The position numbers and the translations under genes are program-made. Positions 23,049 through 34,031 of a stretch of 64,000 nt of DNA are shown here, one piece after another. The notes beneath the pieces are model-generated. The model saw nothing but the letters and a program-made list of their open reading frames with translations. It was not told where the DNA came from and ran no database searches. Source of the DNA: Aradus depressus (Eukaryota > Arthropoda > Insecta > Hemiptera > Aradidae); contig OY759224.1 in NCBI GenBank assembly GCA_963662175.1, positions 35,473,489 to 35,537,488 on the forward strand, read 5' to 3'. Numbering within the stretch: the stretch's first letter is position 1; each line of letters begins with the position of its first letter.

Positions 23049-23340
23049 ATGGAGCTTCACAAAGTAAATCTGGAAACCATAAATTATTTGGATCTTGACA
23101 TTATTTGTTTGGCAGAACATTGTCTCCATCCAAGCGAAGTAAATTTTTATAATATTCCGGGTTATAATATATCCTCATATTTTTTTAGAAATGGTAAAAT
23201 ACAGAGGTGTGATGATCCTTTTTAAAGAGCATTACAAAATCGTAGAATTAAGGGACATTAACAATCTATCGGTGGAGGAAGAATTTGAGATTTGCGCCAT
23301 TAAAATTATAGAGTTAAATATTGTTATCATTTGTTTATAT
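23049..23340 (+). pseudogene. LINE endonuclease (APE-like) fragment
   Basis: Two frames give a recognisable N-terminal half of the apurinic/apyrimidinic-type endonuclease of non-LTR retrotransposons: NYLDLDIICLAEHCLHPSEV, then PGYNISSYFFR, then after a frameshift GVMILFKEHYKIVELRD and IKIIELNIVIICLYR. In an active LINE this enzyme nicks the target to prime reverse transcription. The glutamate of the AEH segment is kept, but the C-terminal catalytic half (around the SDH motif) is gone, because the sequence jumps from LYRIP directly into the RT domain. Confidence 0.75.
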
Positions 23341-23960
23341 AGAATCCCAAAAGGACCAGGGTTCAATTCTGGGCCTCATACTATTCATTATTAATGAATT
23401 ACCGAATTTCCTTCCAGGTGGCAAGGTCTACTACAATTATGCTGGTGACGTGACCATGCAATATTCCTGCGAAAAATTAACAGTTCATACAAGAGCCTCC
23501 GATTGTTGCCAAATAATGGAAAACTGGAGAGAGAGTAACAAGGTCTGCCTCAATAATGGTAAGAGCCAGCAATTAACTATTCACTTGAATTCAGTGGGTC
23601 ATAACTCTATGGGCCACGAAGCAATAAATTTTCATGGAATCTCAATAGATGAAAAACTTGACTGGAACACTCATATTGTGTGTCTCCTGGGTAAGTTGGC
23701 AACGACTTTATTTATGTTGCGCAAATTGGAATCAGCTATCTCTGACGATTTTATATTGACTATATACCACGCATTCTTTAACAGTTTGATTTCACAGGAA
23801 CGCTAATGTGGGAAAATTCTCCTTTGGAAAAAAAAAATGTATTAATCAAAAACGCACGATTAGGATTATTTGTAGTCTACGGACTCGAATATAATGTTGC
23901 TCATATTTTAGACAACTCAAAATCCTACACTGCCTTGCATCATTATTTTTCAATCCCTTG
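23341..23960 (+). pseudogene. LINE reverse transcriptase C-terminal half (decayed)
   Basis: The frame opens with QKDQGSILGLILFIINELPN, matching the conserved QGS-x-LGP-x-LF block of LINE reverse transcriptases, then NYAGDVTM where active enzymes have YADD. The second aspartate remains and the first is replaced by glycine. ISIDEKLDWNTHI and a LATTLFMLRKL segment are the usual blocks after the palm. The N-terminal RT motifs are missing, so about 1 kb or more was deleted between endonuclease and RT. A stop ends this frame at about 23806, and related sequence continues in another frame (NARLGLF). The element is dead. The CR1/L2/jockey group is likely; the clade is unresolved. Confidence 0.8.
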
Positions 23961-24395
23961 AATTCTTCCATCAAAATCGTTGTTCCTACTCATGTTTATC
24001 CGAAATACACCACCATAACAGCAGACATAATGACAGATATATTACCAGACAATTCAGGCTAACAGCACGAATAGCTTTTATTTTCTTTCTTGTAAATTAT
24101 TTATAAAGTTACCAAGTTCGGTGCGCCACCTGCCTTTGAAAGATTTAAAAATCTAAATTAAATTTTTTCTAATCAAAAATGCTTTTTATTCAGTTGACGA
24201 ATACCTTGTCGCGGATTTTAATTCTATGCGTTGAATGTAATGATTAATTTAGTAAATGTCTATATTATGGTTTATTATGTAGTATTGTAAGGATTATTAT
24301 GTAGTATTCTGTACAACGTGTAACTATTCTTAAGGCTGACTTTCGTAATAGATTTTTCAATGTGACAACAATAAAAACATTTTGATTTTGAATTA
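23961..24395 (+). other. Probable LINE 3' UTR
   Basis: Non-coding sequence following the RT remnant and ending ACAATAAAAACATTTTGATT, which would suit the 3' end and polyadenylation signal of the LINE. The exact end is not fixed by a target duplication. Confidence 0.45.
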
Positions 24396-24453
24396 ATAAG
24401 AAGTCATTGTTATAAGATACTATGAAACTATTATAACTATTAACGCACTATAT

Positions 24454-24570
24454 ATGAAGCCATTGTTAGAAGGCCCTGTGTAAGAACCATTGTTAGAAGA
24501 CCCTATGTAAGAACCATTGTTAAAAGACCCTATGTAAGAACCATTGTTAGAAGACCCTATGTAAGAAGCT
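24454..24570. repeat. 27-bp minisatellite, 4 copies
   Basis: GAACCATTGTTAGAAGACCC followed by TATGTAA, repeated about four times with single-base changes. Confidence 0.85.
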
Positions 24571-25224
24571 ATTTTCAAAATGAATTGGCTCTATTTACGT
24601 AACCTGACCGAGGTTGGCTCTCTTTCGACGGAGAGTTGACTGGTATAACCTCTGATTCTCGACCTCCACTAAGCCAGAGGCAACAATGGCTCTCTTCAAA
24701 AGAGTCTCGGTCGCAATACGGCGGATATATAGTTTTCAAGATCACAACTAACTACAAACAAGTTCCTCCAAATCGATTAAGTGGGTTCTGAGAGACTTGG
24801 AATATCGTGAGATTGGCAGAAAGTATGTGCTTGTTGAATATAGGTACATAACTTATTGATTAAAACGGTGTTTTACAAATGTAGCTCAATTTTCGGACAA
24901 TTTGCGGTAGATATGCTTTTATTAGGTTGCCGCCAATTGGTCTTAAAATTACAACAATAATATTTCAAATATTTACTTTTATTTTTTGAACCTTTCAACA
25001 ATTGAAAAAGGAAAAGGTTTATCAGTATATTTTTATTTTTGCAGGTACTCAAGAAGAATTATATGGACTTTTGATAAAGGTACTAGAGGTTGCTTAGACG
25101 AAGAGGCGAAGGGTATCAAACTCAATTCTAAGAAATTTGTGAATATTTCAAGACAAGTGTATTTATTAAAACACACATTCAGTTGAGAGGGTGTCATTGC
25201 TGATCAAGAAATGGTCAGAGCAAT
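24571..25224. other. No gene seen
   Basis: Non-coding apart from a 66-codon frame at 24986-25186 that I cannot relate to any family. The stretch 24590-24735 is richer in GC (GGTTGGCTCTCTTTCGACGG) but has no clear open frame. Confidence 0.4.
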
Positions 25225-25525
25225 AAAGGAGATTAGTCGGGGCGATTGGATCTATTGAGCGGGTGCGGCACCAACAAAAAGGAGATCAGTCTGGGCGATT
25301 AGATTTATTGGGCGGGTGGGGCAACAACAAAAAGGAAATCAGTCGGGGCGATTGGACCTATTGAGCGGGTGCGGCACCAACAAAAAGGAGATCAGTCAGG
25401 GCGATTAGATTTATTGGGTGGGTGGGGCAACAGCAAAAAAGAGATTAGTCGGGGCGATTGGATCTATTGGCGGGTGCGGCACCAACAGAAAGGAGATCAG
25501 TCGGGGCGATTGGACTATTGCCAAA
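25225..25525. repeat. 53-bp minisatellite, about 6 copies
   Basis: Units of 52-54 bp: GGAGATCAGTCGGGGCGATT, then GGATCTATTG, then CGGGTGCGGCACCAACAAAA. Two variants alternate (GCGGCACCAACA and GGGGCAACAACA), so the array is made of about 106-bp dimers. Confidence 0.88.
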
Positions 25526-26081
25526 ACCTCAAATACTGTCAATTTTCGCACTGATACCAATAACCTGAGCAACATTTATGCCAATTTGCTTCAAAACTGC
25601 TGAATCCATAGTTCTGTCTCCAATTATATTTAATATTTAAAATTTAGATTAATTTCATTGTGTGTCTATTTATTCTTTATTATGTATTATTTCATTTTTG
25701 GTTAGTGTCACTTCTGTCTAAAATTCTTCATTTAATTAATAAGTTAAATTATGTTACTATTTATATAATTATAGAGTTTTTATTTTATTTTATTTTTTCT
25801 CAACATAGTAAAATATCTGTTAGCCAGTAAGTAGTTCTCTTCAAATTTAAGTGCCGTTAACTGGGGTTTTCCCCGGATTTATCATCTGTTACCCTCGACC
25901 CTTCTGCACCCTTAGTTGAACGTAAGACCTCACAGTCTTCATGCCTTCTCCTCAACCATCTATATTCATAGTAAGTTTCCTTGTTGTTCATCAATGTGTA
26001 TATGTATGTGAATGTATTAGGATGTATATATGTATTTATGTGGAGTTGTATGAGTGAATGTATATTTATGTACCTATATAT
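25526..26081. other. No gene seen
   Basis: AT-rich, non-coding. It includes a short TATGTATGTG-type microsatellite-like stretch at about 25995-26040. Confidence 0.45.
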
Positions 26082-26109
26082 AATTTTAATCGATCACCCA
26101 TTATATTTT

Positions 26110-26218
26110 TCTAATCTTGATACCCCCATGTTTGTTAGGCCCTGATGATGATATGAAATATATCGAAACGTTGGCATTTGAATAGTGTTTTCTTCATTGA
26201 CTGACCCTCAATACCCTC
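26110..26218 (+). repeat. Dispersed repeat with CTGATGA...GAAAC motif, copy 1
   Basis: Contains TCTAATCTTGATACCCCCAT, GGCCCTGATGATGATATGAA, ATATATCGAAACGTTGGC and ACTGACCCTCAATACC. The inverted copy at 55686-55810 matches over about 110 bp. Such CTGATGA-stem-GAAAC tails are common at the ends of retroelements. The short stem GATAT/ATATC is visible between the two halves. Confidence 0.75.
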
Positions 26219-26581
26219 AGCATTTTGAATTCTACAGTCGCTAGCAAACATCTACATCAAACTAAAACTTTATCGCATTTCTATGTTTCATATATACCAA
26301 GTCGCCAATCTTCATACACCAAGTCACCTAATCTTCAATCTCAAAGGAGAGTGGAGAAGAGGAAGGAGCAGAAAGGGCCCGGAAGAAGAGGAATGGAAGT
26401 AAGATGTCTTCCACAAAAAAACCTGATGGACATCGGGTTCATAGGAGCTAAGCCCTCTCATTTAATGCGAAATATGTGGAAATACTTCCTCAGTTATTAT
26501 GTAACATAGAAAGCCAAGCAAAATATGGAAATAGAAAATATGGTCACGTGACATGAGTTTAAATTTTCTTTCGAGCATTTT

Positions 26582-26965
26582 GGGCGAGCCCCCCAGAGTG
26601 TGGCTTGGGGCAGATCCCCAGACTGTGGTTTGGGGCAGATCCCCAGACTGTGGCTTGGGGCAGATCCCCAGACTGCGGCTTGGGGCAGATCCCTCAGACT
26701 ATGGCTTGGGGCAGATCCCCCCGACTATGGCTTGGGGCAGATCCCCCAGACTATGGCTTGGGGCAGATCCCCCAGACTATGGCTTGGGGCAGATCCCCCA
26801 GACTATGGCTTGGGGCAGATCCCCCAGACTATGGCTTGGGGCAGATCCCCCAGACTATGGCTTGGGGCAGATCCCCCAGACTGTGGCTTGGGGCAGATCC
26901 CCTAGAATGGGGCTTGGGATGGTCCTCTAGACTGGGGTTTAGGGCGGGTCTCCCAGCTTGGACAG
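26582..26965. repeat. 25/26-bp minisatellite, about 14 copies
   Basis: Unit CTTGGGGCAGATCCCCCAGA plus CTATGG, with 25- and 26-bp versions mixed. Each unit holds a small inverted repeat (GGGG-CAGAT-CCCC). Because the period is not a multiple of three, the same peptide pattern appears in all three plus frames (open to 100-125 codons). I treat these as artefacts. Confidence 0.92.
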
Positions 26966-28259
26966 ATGACAGTTGAGAGTCTAAACACCGGATGTCTGCA
27001 TGAAGCTTGTCAGGAAGGGGGGTGCGAGCCAACAAAAGGAGCAAGGGAAACTTGGACAGGAGCACAGCGCTCGTGCGGACATCAAGACAACTTACTGCCT
27101 TGGACCAACTTGAACTCAAACTCTTTCTAGATAATTTGTGCTATGCATCTTTCGCTTGCCAAGAAGCTTGTGGGCCCACGAAACTGTTCAACTATACGAT
27201 CACGAGGACGTCAGCCTAGCAATCTCAACACCCAGTTAGAAACTTTGGACAGTCTGGTCCATTAATTATTTAATTTAAACAAAGAATATATTTGTTATGT
27301 TACATAGTAACGCTTCATTTGCACTACGCTTTTCTGTTCTAGGATTGACGTTATTACCGTGAAGAAAGTTGAATAAGATTGAAACGTGTGGGTGAATGGT
27401 TAGGTCACTTTCCCATCTTTCCAGCTCCCACCTCCCTTCCAATCCCAAATTAAATAGACTCCCTCAAAACAACCCCTGAAGAAATCTTTAAAAATTGCGA
27501 TTAACCTAATATATGCGTTAATTTTTTGTATAAGTGTGTCCGTGCGGGGTCAGTATTTCCTGCACGAAATCTCGCGAATAAAAAATGATATCGACTCCGC
27601 TCTGGTGCCAAAAGAAAGCGTATCAACGTCAATATGACCCCAAAGATAGAAATTTTATCAAATTAGGTCCAGCCGTTTTTTTGTTTAAAGAAAAAGACTG
27701 CAAAAAATGTGGATTTTAGGATTTCTTGAAAATGATTTATTCGATCTAATTTGTTCTGGTGGCTATCGATACTTTGAAATATCAGAAATTCTCATAGAGT
27801 TGTCATCAAATGAAATCTCATAATTTTTATAATATTACAAATAAATAACCAATATTAATAACGAATAAGGGAATGAATCGAGTAATATTTATTTTAATGA
27901 CTTTTCGCTTACTTTCCTTTGCTATTATAATTATTATTAATTTTTTAAAAAATTTTATTAAACGTTATGTATTGTGTTGTATAAAGATATACTATATTGA
28001 AATGGAGTATATAGATAATATTTGAAGATTCACACTATTTTATGATATAATATATTTCTCGACAACAATTATAATATATAAAGCTATGAAATGCCTTAAA
28101 TTCAAAAGTTAGAAATTCGGTATTTTGTTAACGTGAAGAGAACGATAGAATTATATTTCGTGTTTAGATGTTGTTTACCATAGTTTGATTTCACTAATTT
28201 CTTCCTACCGGAGAGTCTTTGTGAAAATATAAAAAACTTATAATTTTTCATTTTCGCCT
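26966..28259. other. No gene recognised
   Basis: Includes a 70-codon plus-strand frame at 27007-27219 without known similarity, then AT-rich DNA. I found no exon or element here with confidence. Confidence 0.4.
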
Positions 28260-28263
28260 ATAT

Positions 28264-28760
28264 TGTGATGACCTTTGCTTGGGGGCTTTAAACTTTTATT
28301 AATTACTATGAAAATGATTTTACTTTTGGGGTTAACATGCGTACTCAGAAGGTGAACTAGGCTGTAGAGAATTTAGAGAACAATTTATAAGACAACATAC
28401 ATTTATTAACACAATTATTGACATATATTAGTGAGGCGTCCCTCCATAATCGCACATCTGGAATAAAATATCTATCAAACATGAAATAAATTATATAGAC
28501 TTAAATGTTCTGGTAACTCCCGCAACATAAAGGTGTCTATTGATGATCAGCCACGACTCTCTGTCTGTCTGTCCCGACAGCTCAACTAGGACCGACTACT
28601 TCCTCTAATAGCTCAACTAGGACTACTTTCATACCGCACTTCAGCGAGGAATCCTCCAATTTCCATCCCCTCCACTTCATGTATCTTCCACTAGTGCGCT
28701 TCTCGTGGTCGCTCTCATAACTATAATTAACAATCGTTCTGGGATATGCGATATATCACA
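28264..28760 (-). repeat. 3' LTR
   Basis: 497 bp; on the minus strand it starts TGTGATATATCGCATATCCC and ends AGGTCATCACA. I saw no difference from the other LTR. A short CTGT microsatellite (CTCTGTCTGTCTGTCC on plus) lies inside. Confidence 0.95.
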
Positions 28761-28763
28761 ATT

Positions 28764-28773
28764 GCCTCCCTTT
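28764..28773 (-). promoter_or_regulatory. Polypurine tract
   Basis: AAAGGGAGGC on the minus strand, three bases before the 3' LTR: the position and composition expected of the plus-strand primer of an LTR retrotransposon. Confidence 0.75.
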
Positions 28774-30048
28774 GATTAAAAAAATTGCGGAGATACATTA
28801 GTTAAGGTAGCGACGTAATTTTTTCTTTTCACTTGGCTGTAACTTCACTCACTTCTGAACACTTCTTATATTACACTGTACAATCTTATACTATATTACA
28901 ATTTTTTACAATATATAACGATGGCTTTAAAAATGGCTTGAAAGTCTGTTTCGTACTTTATCAACTTCGTCCTGTCTGTCTGTCTCATATTTTATCAGCT
29001 TTGTACTGTCGGCTTCTTTAAATTAATTATTACTTTAAATTATTTATTCTTTATTATTTATTCCTCAAATTCTCCTTAAATTCTTTATTATTCATCGATA
29101 CATGTGCCTTGGTAATAAAATTCCTTTTTTTTCTTTAACTATCAATCTTCATTTTCCTGCTATCATATCTCATTCCAAATACCCCACTTAGGTATCAATT
29201 ATTAACGACGATCGACGAAGAATGCTTCCACAGCATTAAAATACTAATAACGACGAAATATGCTCTCAACGCATCTATATCCACAATTACTATCACAATT
29301 ATCGACGAAGAATGTCTTTCCTGACATCGTAGATTGGCCCTCTTTCGGCTCACAAAATTCTTCATAAACTTTCATATCATTATTTATCGTCAATATCCTT
29401 CTCTGTATAATAATTACCAATACCATTCTTTCTTTACTTCGCACCATATTTAATCATCAAGGCATCCAAAAATAACAATGTTAATAAAGTTTTCCTTATT
29501 TATCTATCAAAATTTAATCAGCCGACAGTCAATAGAATTAAAAATATTCTATCTGTTGAGTTATCTTCCAAGGTGAAAACCCGCCATCCTAACAATGTCC
29601 CTAACTTAATTTGATTTCTTATTTATACTATCTCGAAATGTCCTGTCCTGTATCGTCATGTTGAAACCTGCAAGCCGCTATCATAATACTGTTCTAAATT
29701 AATTTGATTTTTACTTTATCTCGAAATGTCCTGTTTGTTCATGTTGAAACCTGCAGCCCGCCGTTATAACAATGCGTCGAAGTTAATTTAATTCTTACTT
29801 ATCTACAAATGTTGAACAATCCTGTCCTGTCAGGTTTAGACCTGAAGCCCGCCAAATAAATAACTAACAGAAATATTAACACAAAACGAAACGAAAAATA
29901 TATAAACGCAAAACTATATAATACATTATTTACAAACATGCCCAGTATGGATATTTTCCTGAATTCCGAAAAATACCCAATTGCACTCAACTAGCCGGGG
30001 GTTCGTGGGACCCCAAGAATCCTGGTCAATTCCGTCTGCGGCGTTGAT
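28774..30048 (-). other. Non-coding interior of the LTR element
   Basis: About 1.3 kb between the ORF stop and the polypurine tract with no sizeable open frame. It contains repeats at 29200-29330 (ATCGACGAAGAATG) and a three-unit repeat at 29575-29838. Confidence 0.7.
29575..29838. repeat. 83-91-bp imperfect repeat, 3 copies
   Basis: Units begin about GAAACCTGCAGCCCGCC at 29575, 29663 and 29746 and share TTAATTTGATTT and CTCGAAATGTCCTGT. They lie in the non-coding interior of the LTR element, upstream of the polypurine tract on its own strand. Confidence 0.75.
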
Positions 30049-30930
30049 TTAGTCCCGGGCTCTCCCCTGGTCAATTTCTTGCGTCAATTTCGACCCTTTT
30101 CTCTCATATCTTTTCAAAAGAGAAATATGAAAACGTCCCCTTTTTTGTCCTGTATTTGAGTTATGTTTAATTGTTACTAAATACGGTCCTTCCCAGTATA
30201 TCAATGGTTTATAAACTTCTTCGTTATTTTCCTGTATCCTTAATGGTTCAACTAATACTAATCCCCCCATGATTAATTTCTGAGTTTTATGTTGTCTATC
30301 GTCTGTACCTATACGGATAGTATCGTCTGTCTTATGTATGCATACCAGTGGAGACATGTATTGGCTTTCTGTATCCTCACTCATTTGTACGCACTCGTCT
30401 GTCAGTTCTGTTTTCGTATCTACTATTTCTTTTTCTATTATGTCCCCTTGTTGTACAGTTTCCGTAGTTAATTCTTGTCCCTGAATGTCCATGTCAGTCT
30501 GTAATTGTTTATAATGACCGGTCACGTCCTCAATTTTTCTGCTCAATTCTCGGAAACCTTTTCGTATATCTGTCCTTATTGATTGTAAGTTATCTGTCAT
30601 CTCTGTCATGAACAATTCATTATTTTCTTTTATCTCTGTCATAAACGATTTATTATTTAATTCATTACTTTCTTTCATTTTTTTATTATCCGTCCTAATT
30701 GATGTCATATTTGATTCTATTTTTTTGGTCATCTCTGTCATTAACAATTTATTATTTTCTGTCATTATTTTCATGAATGTTTCTATGTCTATACTACTTT
30801 TGTTTCTGTCTGTCGTCTTTTCTGTTGTTTCGTTTGTCTCCAGTATTAATTCCCCATTCGTCTCTTCGTCATCCCTTTGGTCACCCTTTGTCATTGACTC
30901 ACGTATTTTTGACCTTGTCCCTTCAGCCAT
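30049..30930 (-). CDS. Gag-like / integrase-tail fusion ORF of the LTR element
   Basis: 293 codons from the first ATG at 30930 (MAEGTRSK) to the stop at 30049. The open frame extends 12 codons further upstream but without an ATG. Residues about 30-150 are highly charged and repetitive in the way of a coiled coil (MTEMTKKIES, NNKSFMTEIKENNELFMTEM), like the N-terminal part of some insect Gag proteins. The last 75 residues (from LIMGGLVLVEP) with YWEGPYLVTI and FHISLLKRY match the C-terminal tail of Ty3/gypsy integrases, which follows the catalytic core. Everything between Gag and that tail in a full element is missing, yet the frame is open across the join. The product could bind RNA or a partner's particles; that is inference. 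Confidence 0.8.
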   Translation of the reverse strand: MAEGTRSKIRESMTKGDQRDDEETNGELILETNETTEKTTDRNKSSIDIETFMKIMTENNKLLMTEMTKKIESNMTSIRTDNKKMKESNELNNKSFMTEIKENNELFMTEMTDNLQSIRTDIRKGFRELSRKIEDVTGHYKQLQTDMDIQGQELTTETVQQGDIIEKEIVDTKTELTDECVQMSEDTESQYMSPLVCIHKTDDTIRIGTDDRQHKTQKLIMGGLVLVEPLRIQENNEEVYKPLIYWEGPYLVTIKHNSNTGQKRGRFHISLLKRYERKGSKLTQEIDQGRARD

Positions 30931-31011
30931 TTTTAAATACAAAATAATATAATAGATATAAATCAATATAAATTATAAATTGTTCTCTTATCTCACCGGA
31001 TTTCTTTCGTA

Positions 31012-31028
31012 CCCGGCACAATCCACCA
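31012..31028 (-). promoter_or_regulatory. Primer-binding site of the LTR element
   Basis: On the minus strand TGGTGGATTGTGCCGGG lies five bases inside the 5' LTR. Its complement ends in CCA, as the 3' end of a tRNA primer should. I cannot say which tRNA. Confidence 0.7.
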
Positions 31029-31033
31029 TAAAT

Positions 31034-31530
31034 TGTGATGACCTTTGCTTGGGGGCTTTAAACTTTTATTAATTACTATGAAAATGATTTTACTTTTGGG
31101 GTTAACATGCGTACTCAGAAGGTGAACTAGGCTGTAGAGAATTTAGAGAACAATTTATAAGACAACATACATTTATTAACACAATTATTGACATATATTA
31201 GTGAGGCGTCCCTCCATAATCGCACATCTGGAATAAAATATCTATCAAACATGAAATAAATTATATAGACTTAAATGTTCTGGTAACTCCCGCAACATAA
31301 AGGTGTCTATTGATGATCAGCCACGACTCTCTGTCTGTCTGTCCCGACAGCTCAACTAGGACCGACTACTTCCTCTAATAGCTCAACTAGGACTACTTTC
31401 ATACCGCACTTCAGCGAGGAATCCTCCAATTTCCATCCCCTCCACTTCATGTATCTTCCACTAGTGCGCTTCTCGTGGTCGCTCTCATAACTATAATTAA
31501 CAATCGTTCTGGGATATGCGATATATCACA
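31034..31530 (-). repeat. 5' LTR
   Basis: 497 bp, same sequence as 28264-28760. It would carry the promoter of the element. The 4-bp ATAT that follows on plus (31531-31534) is the right target duplication. Confidence 0.95.
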
Positions 31531-31534
31531 ATAT

Positions 31535-32965
31535 ACATAAGAGGATTCCCTTTTTATAACGTGTCTGATTATTGAATACTTTATAAATAAGGCAATACAT
31601 ATAGTCTTAAAAGTATTCTCAATGTTTGTGTTATACTGTGGGTGAGCATGACCAGTATTCATCGATGGTGGAAAGTCAACTTGATGAAATTTTGACTGAT
31701 TAAATAAATTGCCGTGAATTTCGTTAAAGGGTAGGAAAGTAGGCGGTGGAGCTCTAACGATTCAACCCCCTCCCTCCCTTCCAACCCCCACCCCATCTAA
31801 CTGCTGCCAAAATGTAAAATTTTGATTTAAACAAATGATCTCTGCTTACAATTAATGTTGCTTTCATTTTTGGTATTTTAGCGAGGGCCTGCTCACAAGA
31901 GACCGAAGCGGTACGTCACACAAGAGAACCTCCTCGCAACTTCATTAATTTTTTTTCTTTTTCTGGGTTAGGATAGGATTAGCGGGGGTGGAACAAAGAA
32001 ACAAACTTTGTGAATAATGACTTTATTTCAATTGATGACTGTTACAAATTTCATTTTTGCAAATCCAGACAACTGAGCATCTCAACTATTCTAAAATGAT
32101 AACAGGGCCTTGAAAAGCGTAGCCTTCCCCTCCCTCATTTCTCATTCTTATTGAGAAAGGAAACAAATAAAGAAAAAATATATAAATAAATTATCGCAAA
32201 CGTCATAATCATATGTTTATTGCTCCAGTAGCGCCTATATTTTTAATTGCTTCAATAATTAATCATTTAAAAAAATTATTATTTTTATATATAATTCTTG
32301 TTTATTGATATAATCAAATCTCACATTGAAATTTACAGATCCCTATAAATATAAGTTCATCTTAAATAAATATTTCAAAAGAACTAAATTTTTGATAACT
32401 AATTACATACTTTTGTATTTTTAAATTTATTTTTTTATACATATATGGATGTTAAAATTTACAATACACTCTTATCACTGGACACACACAATTCAGTCTT
32501 TACATAGTTTGCTTCTCAACCTAGAATCCACTCGCAACTGCTCTTGTTAACCTTACAACAGTTTAATTTTTATACTTACATTCGCCTCTTTTTTTTTTTT
32601 TTTTTGTTTTTTTTTTTCATAAATTTTATTATACTCTTAATAATGCATAAGCCTTGGACTACTTGGACCTCAGAGAAATACATATATGTATTTATGTATG
32701 TATGTATGTACAGCGCTCCAGACCTATCTTATCCTATCATAACATAAACATGTTTGTTACCTGTCCAAGGAGGCAGTGTTTACAATATTACTTTCTTCAC
32801 ATCTTTCTCTTTTTTTTTTGTAATACATTTTTTTAAATTTAAATTTTTTTGTTTTAAGATTTGATAACAACAACTTCAATTAATGTCGCTGTCCAATTTA
32901 CAAGAAAACGATCACAGTTTTTTTTAAATTATTATTTATAGGTATTTTATATATAAATATATATA

Positions 32966-33006
<41 letters not shown>

Positions 33007-33997
33007 GTTGTTCAGAGCCTAATCATAGTGTGGCAAAAAAAGACGAACATTGAGTTTTTGATAAAAAATTATTTTTTCTGAGGACCTTTATGAAACCCAC
33101 TCAGAATATAACAATTAAATGATTTACAAGAAAGATATCCTGTGATTTATAATTACAAATTTCGTATTTTTATCGGTAAATATTCTTATTCCCACTCTCC
33201 TTCGAGAATATATATTTTTTTCTTTACATCAACCTCTGAGCAACCATATATATGAGCTATTTCACACCGAAAAAGCTCGAATCTGCAACTTGGTTTCATG
33301 GATTTTTTTGAAATATTGATAGAATTGGAACACATTAAGATACGATTATGCAGAATATTTCAAAATCTAGGAAACTCGAAAATAATATCTTAAGTTACAT
33401 ATTATGTGATTTTCAATTCTAAATTATTATTTTACTAAAAATGTATATCTTCTTGAGTATTGGTCACAGCATTATAATCATCGTCGTTAAGTAAGTATGA
33501 TGTCTTAGTATTCTATTCAGTTTAACAATTGCTAATACCTCTTTTTAAGAATTATATTTTTTTAATTGATTTTTTTTTTGCAAATTGTACTTCATGTACC
33601 TTTAGCATGAGACTAACAACTGGAAGCAACTCTTCGTGGTTCAGATGTGACGTTTCTAGTGTTGCGGCATGGTCGCACTGGAAAGACATCACCCAGTAGA
33701 ACATGGAACACGTTAAGTCCACTGTTTCAGCTGTCGGTGAAGCACCATTCCCGGCGCGAATTAATCGACTAAGTTTCCACTCTCTATGTGGAAACAATTT
33801 ACTGATTTGGTTGAAAATAATAGCTGTCTCACTCAGCGACTTGTGAATTCTCATACTAAATTTCCAAGTTAAAAAGTCCAAGTTTAAAAAATCCAAGAGT
33901 TACATCGAGAGTTACCAGAGTTTTTGAGTTGAGCCTCTTTGGCTGATTACGTTGAAAATCACCACGTGTTGGCTTTACTTAGGCAGTCTTTTAGTAC

Positions 33998-34031
<34 letters not shown>

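Larger units (their letters stand above)
28264..31530 (-). mobile_element. Young, internally deleted LTR retrotransposon (Ty3/gypsy type)
   Basis: Two 497-bp LTRs (28264-28760 and 31034-31530) look identical base for base, start TG and end CA on the element's strand, and are flanked by a 4-bp ATAT (28260-28263 and 31531-31534). Reading on the minus strand: 5' LTR at the right, then a primer-binding site (31012-31028), one ORF (30930-30049), about 1.3 kb of non-coding DNA with an imperfect repeat, a polypurine tract (28764-28773) and the 3' LTR. Protease, reverse transcriptase, RNase H and the integrase core are absent. All cis signals for replication seem to be kept, so it is best read as a non-autonomous element copied recently by a relative's enzymes. 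Confidence 0.92.

Noticed and set aside
26553..27119. ORFs of 96-125 codons in the 26-bp array
   Set aside because: Same peptide in three frames, caused by the mixed 25/26-bp period.
33552..33896. 114-codon minus-strand ORF
   Set aside because: No recognisable motif, no splice context; kept only as unassigned.
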